Made by a program: the position numbers and the translations under genes. A stretch of DNA of 64,000 nucleotides from Hyphomicrobiales bacterium (lineage in GTDB: Bacteria > Pseudomonadota > Alphaproteobacteria > Rhizobiales > Rhizobiaceae), in assembly GCA_003577315.1 (NCBI GenBank), contig QEVK01000016.1:62001-126000 (forward strand). The letters are read 5' to 3'. The number at the start of each line of letters is the position of its first letter. Within the stretch, counting starts at the first letter, position 1. The notes beneath the pieces were generated by a model. That model was given only the letters and a program-made list of their open reading frames with translations. It made no database searches and was not told the origin of the DNA. Of this stretch, positions 54,255-62,014 are shown in pieces.

Positions 54255-54881
54255 TCATGCGGTGGCCTCCTGCTTCGGGTGGAGAAGCCCCAGCTCATGA
54301 CGCTGGCGGTCGAAGGCCGGCTGCTCGGAATAGTCCCGCCATTTGAGCGTGATCCTGTCCTTGGACAGAACCTGCACGATCACCGCCTCGAACCATGCCT
54401 CGTCATCCGGAGAATAGGCGAGGACGGTATGACCGTTGGCGAAGTCGCCCCAGTCCTTCGGCAGCTTGTCGACATGCACATAGCTGGCGGAAGCCTTCTT
54501 GACCTCGCCTGCCGCTTCCGGCGTGTTGCCGACTGTGGCCGCGATCAGCTTGAGCCTGTTCCTGTCCGGTTGCTTGGCTGCATGGGGCAGAAGCGCCTCG
54601 TACACGCTTTTCTGGATCATCGGTGCGAAGGCTTTGCCGCTGGAGAAGATACGCCCCTTCGGAACCCTTCCCGCCAGTTCGGCCAGTTCACCGGGCTTGA
54701 CCATGGCGATCCTCATGCCGGAAAGAGCAGCGGCTTCCTTCGCCGCCTTCACGTCGACGCCTGCAAACCATGATCCGCGTGGCTTTCCGTCGGCCTCGCA
54801 GCCGAACAGGACGATGGCGGGGGTGTCGGTGGTGTCCGAAGGGGTTTCTTCGGGCACGGCAAGTCTTGCGATCTGCGACAT
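54255..54881 (-). CDS. Hypothetical island protein
   Basis: A 208-residue protein, acidic at the N-terminus (VPEETPSDTTDTPAIVLFGC), with a central helical part (DVKAAKEAAALSGMRIAMVK) and a C-terminal beta-rich segment (DEAWFEAVIVQVLSKDRITL, then KWRDYSEQPAF) that looks like an SH3/Tudor-type barrel. The ATG at 54881 is preceded by AAGGAACCCCCAGCG. Proteins of this type accompany DUF3768 and XRE genes on rhizobial plasmids and islands, as here. Function unknown. Confidence 0.55.
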   Translation of the reverse strand: MSQIARLAVPEETPSDTTDTPAIVLFGCEADGKPRGSWFAGVDVKAAKEAAALSGMRIAMVKPGELAELAGRVPKGRIFSSGKAFAPMIQKSVYEALLPHAAKQPDRNRLKLIAATVGNTPEAAGEVKKASASYVHVDKLPKDWGDFANGHTVLAYSPDDEAWFEAVIVQVLSKDRITLKWRDYSEQPAFDRQRHELGLLHPKQEATA

Positions 54882-54977
54882 CGCTGGGGGTTCCTTGATG
54901 CTGGTGGGGTGAAGCGGCCGGGCGAACGCCATGCGTAAGCCGTCGCTACATCAGCATATAGGAAAATACTCCTACTG

Positions 54978-55343
54978 TCAATTCCGCCCCGCCGGACCCC
55001 CAAATTCCTCTGCCAGCATCACGGTCAGGACACGCAGGGTCCGGGTCTCGTCGGCAGGGTCGGACGAGGCCTGACGTTTATCCAGATCGTAGCAGTCGAT
55101 CTTCCAGCACACCCGCACGCCGTCGACCTGCATCGCTCCGAAGTCGTGTTCGTCGCGGGAACCATCATCGGAGGGGAAGGCATCGAAGGTTCGCACCGCA
55201 TGGATGACCTTCAGGGCGAGAGCGTTGTCGAGTCCTGCGATGCCCGCGGTGAGAACCCATTCGCCGTCGAGCAGATCAACCCGCAGGCGGTCATTCAGAT
55301 CACGAATCCGATCCAGCCGGCCGGAGGCTTCGTCTCGGGACAT
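54978..55343 (-). CDS. DUF3768 family protein
   Basis: A 121-residue protein of the DUF3768 family: IRDLNDRLR, then VLTAGIAGLDNALALKVIHA, the FDAFPSDDGSRDEHDFGAM segment and CWKIDCYD. The family is common on plasmids and integrative elements of Rhizobiales and Sphingomonadales, with unknown function. The end has a short Gly-rich tail (EEFGGPAGRN). It reads in the same direction as the gene at 54255-54881, 96 bp upstream of it. Confidence 0.82.
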   Translation of the reverse strand: MSRDEASGRLDRIRDLNDRLRVDLLDGEWVLTAGIAGLDNALALKVIHAVRTFDAFPSDDGSRDEHDFGAMQVDGVRVCWKIDCYDLDKRQASSDPADETRTLRVLTVMLAEEFGGPAGRN

Positions 55344-55601
55344 GACGGCTCCTTGTGAAGGCGCCTGCCCGGATCTCAGCGAGGATTGGGAACGAAAATG
55401 AAGGGGCGGATCACGTCCGCCGACGGAACAGGCGTATGTGCGCTATAGGCAGTGTAACTATCGGAAACGTCGGACAAAATCAAACTCCGAACCCGGTTGG
55501 AAGTTTCGGATTATCCGAAAAATCCTCATGCCTGCTATCAATGTATCCGTCCGAGGGCGGCCGTCTTGAGCTACGAGGATTTGCGGTGAGAAAACGTCTG
55601 T

Positions 55602-55903
55602 ATGGACGTCTATACAGACACACCGATCAGTCGGCTTGAGATCGTTGAGAGAGGCGGTCGGCGGCGCTTCAGCGATGAAGTGAAGCTGCGGATCGTCGAG
55701 GAGAGTTATTCGGGTCGCGCCGCCGTCATGCTCACGCTGATCACTACGGCCCGCCTCAACGAAATCGACCCAAAGCCCTCTGGCTGGCCGACGTTCTCGC
55801 CCGCATCGCCGATCTGCCCGTCTCGCGCCTGACAGAACTGCTGCCGTGGGAGTGGAAACGCCTGCGCGATGCCGAAAAGCCTGCGGATCAGCAGGCCGCC
55901 TGA
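55602..55903 (+). pseudogene. IS66-family remnant (TnpA start fused to TnpC end)
   Basis: The first 30 codons (RLEIVERGGRRRFSDEVKLR) are the start of an IS66 TnpA. They run into the end of TnpC (LITTARLNEIDPK, then after a one-base shift LWLADVLARIADLPVSRL and ELLPWEWKRL). About 2 kb of the element, including TnpB, is missing. It is inactive and marks an older insertion. Confidence 0.8.
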
Positions 55904-56277
55904 CCCTCGCGATCCACCATCATAGCCCCGGCATCGCACACGCGCGGGCACCTATCACGCGGTCCTCGGTGTATGCGTACCTATCAATCCAGACGCAGCG
56001 TGGTTCGCATTCGAGAGACCACGATCTTACGGAGCGCTCCCTTTCACCGGGATGCCTGTACGCGCTGCTCCGTAAAATATCGCGCAAAGCCAATTTATTA
56101 TGTGAACGAGTACACCACACGGAACCTGGGCCGATGCGTGCGCTCCTCACCTCATACGCGGACACAATGTCTCTGCCAGAACGGGTAGAGCATATGGCTT
56201 CGGTCGACCTGAATACGGTTAAAACGGAAAACCCAATTAGTAAGTAGGCAGCAATCGACAATCAGAAGGGTTAAGAG
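55904..56277. other. AT-rich non-coding stretch before the HUH-like gene
   Basis: 374 bp with no gene. The last 60 bp are AT-rich (TTAGTAAGTAGGCAGCAATC and on) with AAGGGTTAAGAG just before the ATG at 56278. This would be the place to look for a nick site or promoter of the putative replication protein. Confidence 0.4.
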
Positions 56278-56847
56278 ATGTACGACGATATATTGAGTGG
56301 GTATGCAGATTGGGTAGAAGAAATGATAGCCGGTGGAATGAAAGCTCACTTTGTAACGTTCATGTTCAATCCGCTACGTGGTGGAACTCAAGCTAAGAGA
56401 ACGCGCATGGAGGATGCCATCACTGAGACGTATAGCAGAATCCTGACCCGTACCGTCCGCAACCCGAAAGCGGAGAAGAATCGGGGTCACCTGCCGATCA
56501 TTATCGCCGCTTTCGATCTCCCGGTGTTCAAGTACGACAAGGACCATCTTGCCGACATCGCCATCAACGACGGTCTTCATGTCCACGGTATCTGGATGAT
56601 GCCCCGGAAGACACGTTTGGAGGGTGACCTGTCCGGGGAGTTCCTCAACCACCAGCGCCGCTATGCAGGCCCAGGCCGCCCGATCAGCCGGATCGTTTCC
56701 GAACGCATCGAAAAGACCCCTGGTCGGGTTACAGAGTATATGCTCAAGACGATCGGTCATGGAAGAATGGACCTTGACGGGGTCATTATTCTGCCGCGGT
56801 CGAGGCGTGAGCTATCGTTTACAGAGCTCACCACATCGCCATTGTAG
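56278..56847 (+). CDS. Candidate HUH endonuclease (rolling-circle Rep-like)
   Basis: A 189-residue protein I cannot name by family, but it shows the three motifs of rolling-circle Rep proteins in order: motif I HFVTFMF (24-30), motif II H-V-H in GLHVHGIW (H101, H103) and motif III TEYMLK (Y154, K157; YxxK). If real, Tyr154 would nick DNA and the two histidines bind the metal. No helicase domain is present. It lies between the IS66 remnant and the integrase-proximal genes, which fits an element that replicates or is mobilised by a relaxase-like protein. Resemblance by chance of short motifs cannot be excluded. Confidence 0.5.
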   Translation: MYDDILSGYADWVEEMIAGGMKAHFVTFMFNPLRGGTQAKRTRMEDAITETYSRILTRTVRNPKAEKNRGHLPIIIAAFDLPVFKYDKDHLADIAINDGLHVHGIWMMPRKTRLEGDLSGEFLNHQRRYAGPGRPISRIVSERIEKTPGRVTEYMLKTIGHGRMDLDGVIILPRSRRELSFTELTTSPL

Positions 56848-56913
56848 GCGATGTGGTGATCGTTTTCTGCGCGCTGGGGGGTAGGAACGCAAAGCCTTCC
56901 TTGGGCCAGCAGC

Positions 56914-57663
56914 TTAATCCCCGAGACGCAGTTCCCCAACAAGGTCAGCACCGTGATAGCTGCTCTCGGCGATGACCGTGTGAATGTTGAACGGCACTCC
57001 CGGCTTGATCGCGGAGAGGTCGATATCTGGATCAACGATCAAGACGATCTTCCCCGAGGCCAGCTTTTTCTTGTTGGACCCCAGCATCTTCTCGAGCTTC
57101 AGTGCCTTAGCTTCATTCGGGTATTTCACGAGAATTGTCTGTGAGCCGCCGGCAATACGAGTAATGCCATCACGCCCCTCTTTTGAGGGCTTTTGAATTT
57201 TCTTCTTCTTGCGATCGGCAACCCCTTTGGCGGTGACCTTCTTGAAGCCGCCCTGCTTCTTCAGGGCATCGGCGATCTCTTCGTCGGCTGTGCCTTGCTT
57301 CCTCAGGGCCTTTACGGCTCGAACGTAGAGACTGATGGTCTTTGCGTCACGCTTGAACACAGCCTCGAATACGTAGCGGACGGCCTGCTCCCGCTTATCC
57401 CTGCCCGGCTTCTCCTTGCAAAGCTTGGCAGCGCAGAACTCACCCCATGCTTTGGCATCGGAGGACAATTCGGCCGCGATCAGGACGGCTTCCTGGGTCA
57501 GCTTATAGAGGGTTTCGCGGTATTTCTTCCTCACCTTGGCTGCTCTACGGCGCAAATCGTGTATCTGTTCAATAGACGACGCGCATTTTTTGCTCGCATC
57601 ACTATCACGGGTCGGATTAGAGGGCTTTTTCTGCGAGGGAGCGGATGTAGATTTGGTTTTCAT
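56914..57663 (-). CDS. Hypothetical protein, Lys-rich, possible DNA-binding
   Basis: A 249-residue protein from the ATG at 57663. The N-terminus is polar (KTKSTSAPSQKKPSNPTRDS), followed by a helical domain (EQIHDLRRRAAKVRKKYRET; AWGEFCAAKLCKEK) and a DNA-binding-like part (FKKVTAKGVADRKKKKIQKP). The C-terminal 80 residues look like a beta-rich domain (KLASGKIVLIVDPDIDLSAI). It partly overlaps the small gene upstream by 47 bp. It could be a KfrA-like partner or part of a replication system; no clear homology seen. Confidence 0.55.
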   Translation of the reverse strand: MKTKSTSAPSQKKPSNPTRDSDASKKCASSIEQIHDLRRRAAKVRKKYRETLYKLTQEAVLIAAELSSDAKAWGEFCAAKLCKEKPGRDKREQAVRYVFEAVFKRDAKTISLYVRAVKALRKQGTADEEIADALKKQGGFKKVTAKGVADRKKKKIQKPSKEGRDGITRIAGGSQTILVKYPNEAKALKLEKMLGSNKKKLASGKIVLIVDPDIDLSAIKPGVPFNIHTVIAESSYHGADLVGELRLGD

Positions 57664-57796
57664 TATTGACCTCAATAACTCCTCGGCGGCAGAGCTCACC
57701 GATCATTGTTTTGGAGTTTTCGAGATCGTCCCGCCAGATAGGTGGAGGGCGTGTCGACAACTGGCCAGCACTGCTGACTCGTTTGATCTGCGGCAT
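57617..57796 (-). CDS. Small protein near the integrase, possibly excisionase-like
   Basis: A 59-residue frame (ATG at 57796; the frame is open to 57847) with a winged-helix-like end: RDDLENSKTMIGELCRRGVI followed by EVNNENQIYIRSL. It overlaps the downstream gene by 47 bp and lies 100 bp after the integrase stop. Size and position fit a recombination directionality factor, but sequence support is weak. Confidence 0.4.
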   Translation of the reverse strand: MPQIKRVSSAGQLSTRPPPIWRDDLENSKTMIGELCRRGVIEVNNENQIYIRSLAEKAL

Positions 57797-57895
57797 TGTT
57801 GCCGGCCGACAAGCTCGATAGCTCTGCATATCGAGACGGCAGAACACTACACTCTTGCCTTATAAATGTCCATGATAGGAGTGCAGGCGTGAATG

Positions 57896-59542
57896 CTAAA
57901 TGTCATAGCGTGGGATTTTGGCAATCTCCGGAGCCATCGCCTTCACCGTGACCTCCCCGTAACTCTCGGCAACTGTCCGAGGGGCGTGTCCTTGAATGGC
58001 GTCAAGAATTCGTGGAGGAATCCCTGCTTCCATACCAACCGTTTTGAACCGATGTCGCCATCCATGATTGGGAGCGACATCAGGATCGGGCACCACAGCA
58101 CGTGCGAGTTCGGCAAGGCGGTTCTTTAATCCTCTTAGTGGACCACGTGGGTCGCTGTCGGGTTTCACATTCAGGAACAGGTGTCCATTCGACGATCCGC
58201 CAACGAATGCCGGAAAGCCCAATTCGACCAGTTGCTGATGGAGCGGGACTTCTCGAGCTTCATTGGTCTTCACCGTACCGGCCTCCGGAGTGATGCGGAT
58301 CAACCAGATGCCGTCACGCTGGTAAACGTCCTCCTTGCGCAGTTGCCCTATTTCCCCAACGCGGGCTCCTGTGAGCGCACACAACCACGGAACCCATCGT
58401 TTCGCTGCGAATGTCTTCGGGTGTTCGTTTCCTCGCTGATGACCCCTTGCTGCGGTCAATATGCTTTTTGCTTCCGCGTCGGTAAGGCTCCTGGACCGCA
58501 GACGAAGCCGTTTGGGCAACTTTATCGTTATGTTTGCTGCCGGATTGTCTTTGCGGAGGCCGTTTCGCACTGCCCATCCGAAAACGGACTTAAGAGCCGA
58601 TAGATCGCTATCTCTGACCGTCTTTGCTGAGGGAATCCTTCCCGTTTTTGAGGATGGCGTGCTGAGGCGATAGTCTTTGAATGCAACGATATCCTGCACT
58701 TGCACCTTTGAGTAGTCGTCATATTTCAGGAACCGGATGAAACTGGAGAAGGTATTCTGATAGCTCTCGTATGTGCTCGGCTTTAATCCAGTTGCTTTGC
58801 CTTCCTGCCACCATGCTGCCAGCAAGCCGGTTAGAGTCTGCTTCGTTTGGGATGGTGAGCGCGGTTCCTTCTCGCTGGAAACGCGAGATTGCTCCCGCCT
58901 CATCTCCGATACCGCAACCGGATCGGACCTAGCCCAATCGTCATCCGAATCGAACTCGCCTTTTTCCAGCTTTTCGAGTTTCAGGCTCGCCTTCTGCAAC
59001 GCGGCCGCAACGGCACGGGCGGTCTTTCGCAGGCTCCACTCATCATCAGCGAAGCCATTTTCCGTAAGGATGCGGGTCGCTTCATCGATGCAAAGCTTTC
59101 TCATGGGCTTGGAGAGGAGGTTTTCAAGCGGCATGAAGCCGGGTATTGGATCAGCGATTCCGGGAATGCCTTCAACGGGCTCGACGTGAGGGAGTGGATA
59201 CTTGGTCCACAACCCCTCGTACAGGCTGGTGTGCCATAGAAGCTGGTTGCTGGGATTATCCCGGTAGTTCGAGAACCATTGCAAGCCCGCGGGTCTGGCC
59301 AGAAGATGAGCTTCACGATCCGTGATCATTCGGGGGCCAAGTCGGAAATTGGCCCATTGCGATTCAAGCTCCGCTAGCAATTCGGAGTGTTTGCGCTTGG
59401 CCTCGTCGGGATCACGGGTTTCAAGGCTTTTCGTGATTTCCTTCCGGCCGAGCTTGTCGACCAGATCATTCGGTACGCGCTTGCGCAACCAATACACACC
59501 AGTCTTCGGATGCTTGGTTGGACGGCTCATCGAAAGCACCAT
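57896..59542 (-). CDS. Island integrase (tyrosine recombinase, DUF6538-type)
   Basis: A 548-residue integrase. The N-terminal DUF6538 part (RPTKHPKTGVYWLRKRVPND) is followed by a core-binding SAM-like domain and the catalytic domain: R in LTGARVGEIGQLR, H and R in HGWRHRFKTVG, then GHAPRTVAESYGEV with His and Tyr. All catalytic residues appear present. I chose the ATG at 59542 as the start; one at 59530 is also plausible. It sits 87 bp from the attR repeat in tRNA-Phe, so it is the enzyme that integrated the 44.1-59.6 kb island. Confidence 0.9.
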   Translation of the reverse strand: MVLSMSRPTKHPKTGVYWLRKRVPNDLVDKLGRKEITKSLETRDPDEAKRKHSELLAELESQWANFRLGPRMITDREAHLLARPAGLQWFSNYRDNPSNQLLWHTSLYEGLWTKYPLPHVEPVEGIPGIADPIPGFMPLENLLSKPMRKLCIDEATRILTENGFADDEWSLRKTARAVAAALQKASLKLEKLEKGEFDSDDDWARSDPVAVSEMRREQSRVSSEKEPRSPSQTKQTLTGLLAAWWQEGKATGLKPSTYESYQNTFSSFIRFLKYDDYSKVQVQDIVAFKDYRLSTPSSKTGRIPSAKTVRDSDLSALKSVFGWAVRNGLRKDNPAANITIKLPKRLRLRSRSLTDAEAKSILTAARGHQRGNEHPKTFAAKRWVPWLCALTGARVGEIGQLRKEDVYQRDGIWLIRITPEAGTVKTNEAREVPLHQQLVELGFPAFVGGSSNGHLFLNVKPDSDPRGPLRGLKNRLAELARAVVPDPDVAPNHGWRHRFKTVGMEAGIPPRILDAIQGHAPRTVAESYGEVTVKAMAPEIAKIPRYDI

Positions 59543-59628
59543 GTGTATCACCCGTGTGTAGCAATCGGGCGAACGTAAGTGCATCAATTTGCTATTTTTT
59601 CAGCTACGTCAACACCTTGGCGGTGTAG

Positions 59629-59645
59629 TGGTGCCCAGGGGCGGA
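59629..59645 (+). repeat. attR: 17-bp repeat within the tRNA-Phe 3' end
   Basis: TGGTGCCCAGGGGCGGA, identical to 44120-44136. It begins exactly with the complement of the CCA end of tRNA-Phe, so insertion rebuilt a functional tRNA. Confidence 0.9.
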
Positions 59646-59704
59646 ATCGAACCACCGACACTGCGATTTTCAGTCGCATGCTCTACCAACTGAGCTACCT
59701 GGGC
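59629..59704 (-). tRNA. tRNA-Phe (GAA)
   Basis: A 76-nt gene on the minus strand with encoded CCA. The acceptor stem GCCCAGG/CCTGGGC, D arm GCTCAGTTGGTAGAGC, anticodon arm TGCGA-CTGAAAA-TCGCA (anticodon GAA) and T arm GGTTCGATTCC are all intact. Its 3' end is the attachment site of the island. Confidence 0.97.
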
Positions 59705-59874
59705 TTGCCGGAAGACCCGGTCCGCACGGACCGTCTTCGAGGCGGCGGTGTTGGCTGCCCGCCGAAAGCGCGTGGGTTATAGCACGCAATTTCACCGTGT
59801 CCAGCGGGCCGGGCGCTGTTTTCTCCGGTTTTTCCCGCCCGCGCGGGCGGCCGCGCGACGGGGCCGGAACGGCC

Positions 59875-60081
59875 TCACTTGACCTCGTCGCCCGGGCTTT
59901 CGTCGTCCTCGGTCGCGGGGATGGCGTAGGCGCCCGACAGCCAGCGGTTCAGGTCGACGTCCTTGCAGCGCGGCGAGCAGAACGGATAGTCGGCGCGCGA
60001 GGACGGCTTGCCGCATTCGGGACAGGGCCGCCTCGGCCTCAGCGGCGTGACCTTGCCGGCGGCATCCTGCGGGCCGGGCAT
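59875..60081 (-). CDS. yacG: DNA gyrase inhibitor YacG (zinc protein)
   Basis: A 68-residue protein with the YacG zinc motif: [20 protein letters not shown] gives four Cys ligands (C-x2-C-x11-C-x3-C), then [13 protein letters not shown]. YacG binds gyrase and blocks DNA binding. The acidic C-terminus ([11 protein letters not shown]) is usual. It is the last gene of the block with maf and infA, three bases after the maf stop. Confidence 0.92.
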   Translation of the reverse strand: MPGPQDAAGKVTPLRPRRPCPECGKPSSRADYPFCSPRCKDVDLNRWLSGAYAIPATEDDESPGDEVK

Positions 60082-60084
60082 CGC

Positions 60085-60717
60085 TCAGCCCCCCACGCCC
60101 GAGCGCCAGGCGGAATGCACCTTGAAGCCGTCAGAGGTCAGCAGCCCGACGGTCTCGTAGAGCGGCAGGCCGACCACGCCGGTATAGGAGCCGACCATCT
60201 TGACCACGAAGGCGCCGGCCAGGCCCTGCACGGCGTAGCCGCCGGCCTTGCCGCGCCACTCGCCGGAGGCGAGGTAGGCGTCGAGCTCCTCGCGCGACAG
60301 GCGCTTGAAGCGCACGCGCGTCTCCGACAGGCGCTGGCGCAGCTTGCCGGCCGGCGTGATCAGGCACACGCCGGTATAGACCCGGTGCGTGCGACCGGAA
60401 AGCAGCCTGAGGCAGTTTACCGCCTCGTCGGCGGTCTCGGCCTTGGGCAGGATGCGCCGGCCGACCGCCACGACCGTGTCGGCGGCGAGGATGAAGCCGC
60501 CGGCCTCGTCCGCGCCTTCCTTCCTCAGCCCCTCCAGCGCGGCCTCGGCCTTGGCGCGCGACAGCCGCTTGGCCAGCGAGCGCGGATGCTCGGCGCGAAG
60601 CGGCGTCTCGTCCATGTCGGCGGGATAGAGGCGGTCGGGCTCGATGCCGGCCTGCTGCAGAAGCGCGATCCGTCTCGGCGAGGCCGAGGCAAGCACCAGC
60701 TTCCGGGAGACGCTCAT
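60085..60717 (-). CDS. maf: Maf-like nucleotide pyrophosphatase
   Basis: A 210-residue protein of the Maf/Ham1 superfamily. The N-terminal motif [17 protein letters not shown] and the catalytic [14 protein letters not shown] segment are typical, with [13 protein letters not shown] behind. Maf proteins hydrolyse modified or canonical nucleoside triphosphates (dTTP, UTP) and influence septum formation. It lies between infA and yacG in the same direction, a conserved order in Rhizobiales. The DEAxxR-type substrate motifs cannot be assigned to dTTP or UTP types by eye. Confidence 0.92.
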   Translation of the reverse strand: MSVSRKLVLASASPRRIALLQQAGIEPDRLYPADMDETPLRAEHPRSLAKRLSRAKAEAALEGLRKEGADEAGGFILAADTVVAVGRRILPKAETADEAVNCLRLLSGRTHRVYTGVCLITPAGKLRQRLSETRVRFKRLSREELDAYLASGEWRGKAGGYAVQGLAGAFVVKMVGSYTGVVGLPLYETVGLLTSDGFKVHSAWRSGVGG

Positions 60718-60750
60718 CGCAGGACCACAGGACAGGAGGCGGCGCCGCCG

Positions 60751-60969
60751 CTACTTGAAGCGATAGGTGATGCGGCCCTTGGTGAGGTCGTAGGGCGTCA
60801 TCTCGACCAGGACCTTGTCGCCCGTGAGCACGCGGATGCGGTTCTTGCGCATGCGTCCGGCCGTGTGCGCGATGATCTCGTGATCGTTTTCGAGCTTCAC
60901 CCTGAACATCGCATTGGGCAGCAGTTCAGTGACGACGCCCGGAAACTCCAGTACTTCTTCCTTCGGCAT
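60751..60969 (-). CDS. infA: Translation initiation factor IF-1
   Basis: A 72-residue S1-fold protein of exactly the usual length: [20 protein letters not shown], then [20 protein letters not shown] and [15 protein letters not shown]-1 binds the ribosomal A site during initiation. The sequence is nearly the alphaproteobacterial consensus. A 106-bp gap to the upstream phosphatase gene contains an AT-rich part that may carry its promoter. Maf and yacG follow in the same direction. Confidence 0.97.
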   Translation of the reverse strand: MPKEEVLEFPGVVTELLPNAMFRVKLENDHEIIAHTAGRMRKNRIRVLTGDKVLVEMTPYDLTKGRITYRFK

Positions 60970-61075
60970 CCGATACCTGTGGCTTGGATTGAAATTCCCG
61001 GCCGCCTCGGCCGGGATTTTGCGCGGAACCTATATGATCGCGCCCGGTTTGTGAACACGCTTATTCGCGGATTGT

Positions 61076-61519
61076 TCACGCCCCGCCCCGCCCGAACCGC
61101 TCGACGATGCGCGCCTGGAGCCGGTCGCGCACGTCGCGATAGGCGTCCATGATGCGCTCGCGCGTGCCGGTGGCGATGGAGGGGTCGGCGGTCGGCCAGT
61201 ATTCGACGTCGATGGCGAGCGAGCGCGTCAGCTCCAGCGCGGCATGATGCGCCTCGGGCGCGAGCGTGACGATCAGGTCGAAATAGATGTCCTCCAGATC
61301 GTCGAGCCGCTGCGGCTGGCGGTCGCCGAGCGACAGGCCGCGTTCCTGGAGCACGGCGTCGACGAAGGGATCGCGCTGGCCGGCCCGCACGCCGGCCGAG
61401 GCCAGGAAGGTGCCCGGCGGCAGCGTGGCGCGCGCCAGCACCTCGGCCATCGGCGAGCGGATGGCGTTCATGCCGCACAGGAAGAGGATGGAGCGGGGAT
61501 GCGCCGCGCCCGCGGTCAA
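61076..61519 (-). CDS. Low-molecular-weight protein tyrosine phosphatase family protein
   Basis: A 147-residue protein with the P-loop CGMNAIRS near residue 15 (C-x5-R-S), in the context ILFLCGMNAIRSPMAEVLAR. The acid Asp is probably in EYWPTADPSIA near 108-113 (family DP motif). Proteins with this position in the hisD-infA block are often annotated arsenate reductase-like; true arsenate reductases have extra cysteines not seen here. It would dephosphorylate tyrosine phosphoproteins. It lies 6 bp after the UPF0262 gene. Confidence 0.87.
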   Translation of the reverse strand: MTAGAAHPRSILFLCGMNAIRSPMAEVLARATLPPGTFLASAGVRAGQRDPFVDAVLQERGLSLGDRQPQRLDDLEDIYFDLIVTLAPEAHHAALELTRSLAIDVEYWPTADPSIATGTRERIMDAYRDVRDRLQARIVERFGRGGA

Positions 61520-61525
61520 GTTGGC

Positions 61526-62008
61526 CTATCCCTTCCAGTGCAGGACGCAGACCAGGGTGAACAGCCGCCGCGCCGTGTCGAAATCGACCTCGATCTTGCC
61601 GGACAGCCGGTGCATCAGCGTCTGCGAGCCCTCGTTGTGCAGGCCGCGCCGCCCCATGTCGATGGCCTCGATCTGCGAGGGCGTCGAGGAGCGGATCGCC
61701 TCGTAATAGCTCTCGCAGATCAGGAAGTAGTCCTTCACCACGCGGCGGAACGGCGTCAGCGACAAGATGTGGGTGACGACCGGCTCGCCGTTCTCGCGAG
61801 AGACGGCAAAGACGAGGCGCGCCTCGGCCAGCGACAGCTTCAGCCGGTAGGGGCCGGCGCCGGCGTCGCCGACGGGGCGAAAGGAGTTCTCCTCGATCAG
61901 GTCGAAGATCGCCACCGCCCGCTCGTGCTCGACGTCCGGCGTCGAGCGGCCGATGGATTCGTCGAGCTCGACGTCGATCAGCCGGGCGTTGGCGTCGTGC
62001 TCGCCCAT
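61526..62008 (-). CDS. UPF0262 family protein
   Basis: A 160-residue protein of usual UPF0262 length. Characteristic segments are [20 protein letters not shown], then [15 protein letters not shown] and [19 protein letters not shown], with a C-terminal [13 protein letters not shown]. Function unknown; the family is found next to hisD in Alphaproteobacteria, as here. It starts 6 bp after the hisD stop, so it is cotranscribed with hisD and the phosphatase gene. Confidence 0.93.
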   Translation of the reverse strand: MGEHDANARLIDVELDESIGRSTPDVEHERAVAIFDLIEENSFRPVGDAGAGPYRLKLSLAEARLVFAVSRENGEPVVTHILSLTPFRRVVKDYFLICESYYEAIRSSTPSQIEAIDMGRRGLHNEGSQTLMHRLSGKIEVDFDTARRLFTLVCVLHWKG

Positions 62009-62014
62009 CGCGCT

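Larger units (their letters stand above)
44120..59645. mobile_element. Integrative island in tRNA-Phe
   Basis: A 15.5-kb element bounded by 17-bp direct repeats of the tRNA-Phe 3' end (44120-44136 and 59629-59645). A tyrosine integrase gene lies 87 bp from the tRNA copy, the classical layout. The contents are typical of an accessory island: toxin-antitoxin, MucR, resolvase, XRE regulator, HUH-like replication protein, insertion sequences and many broken genes. Base composition is visibly more AT-rich than the flanks. No conjugation genes are seen, so it is at most mobilisable. Confidence 0.88.
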
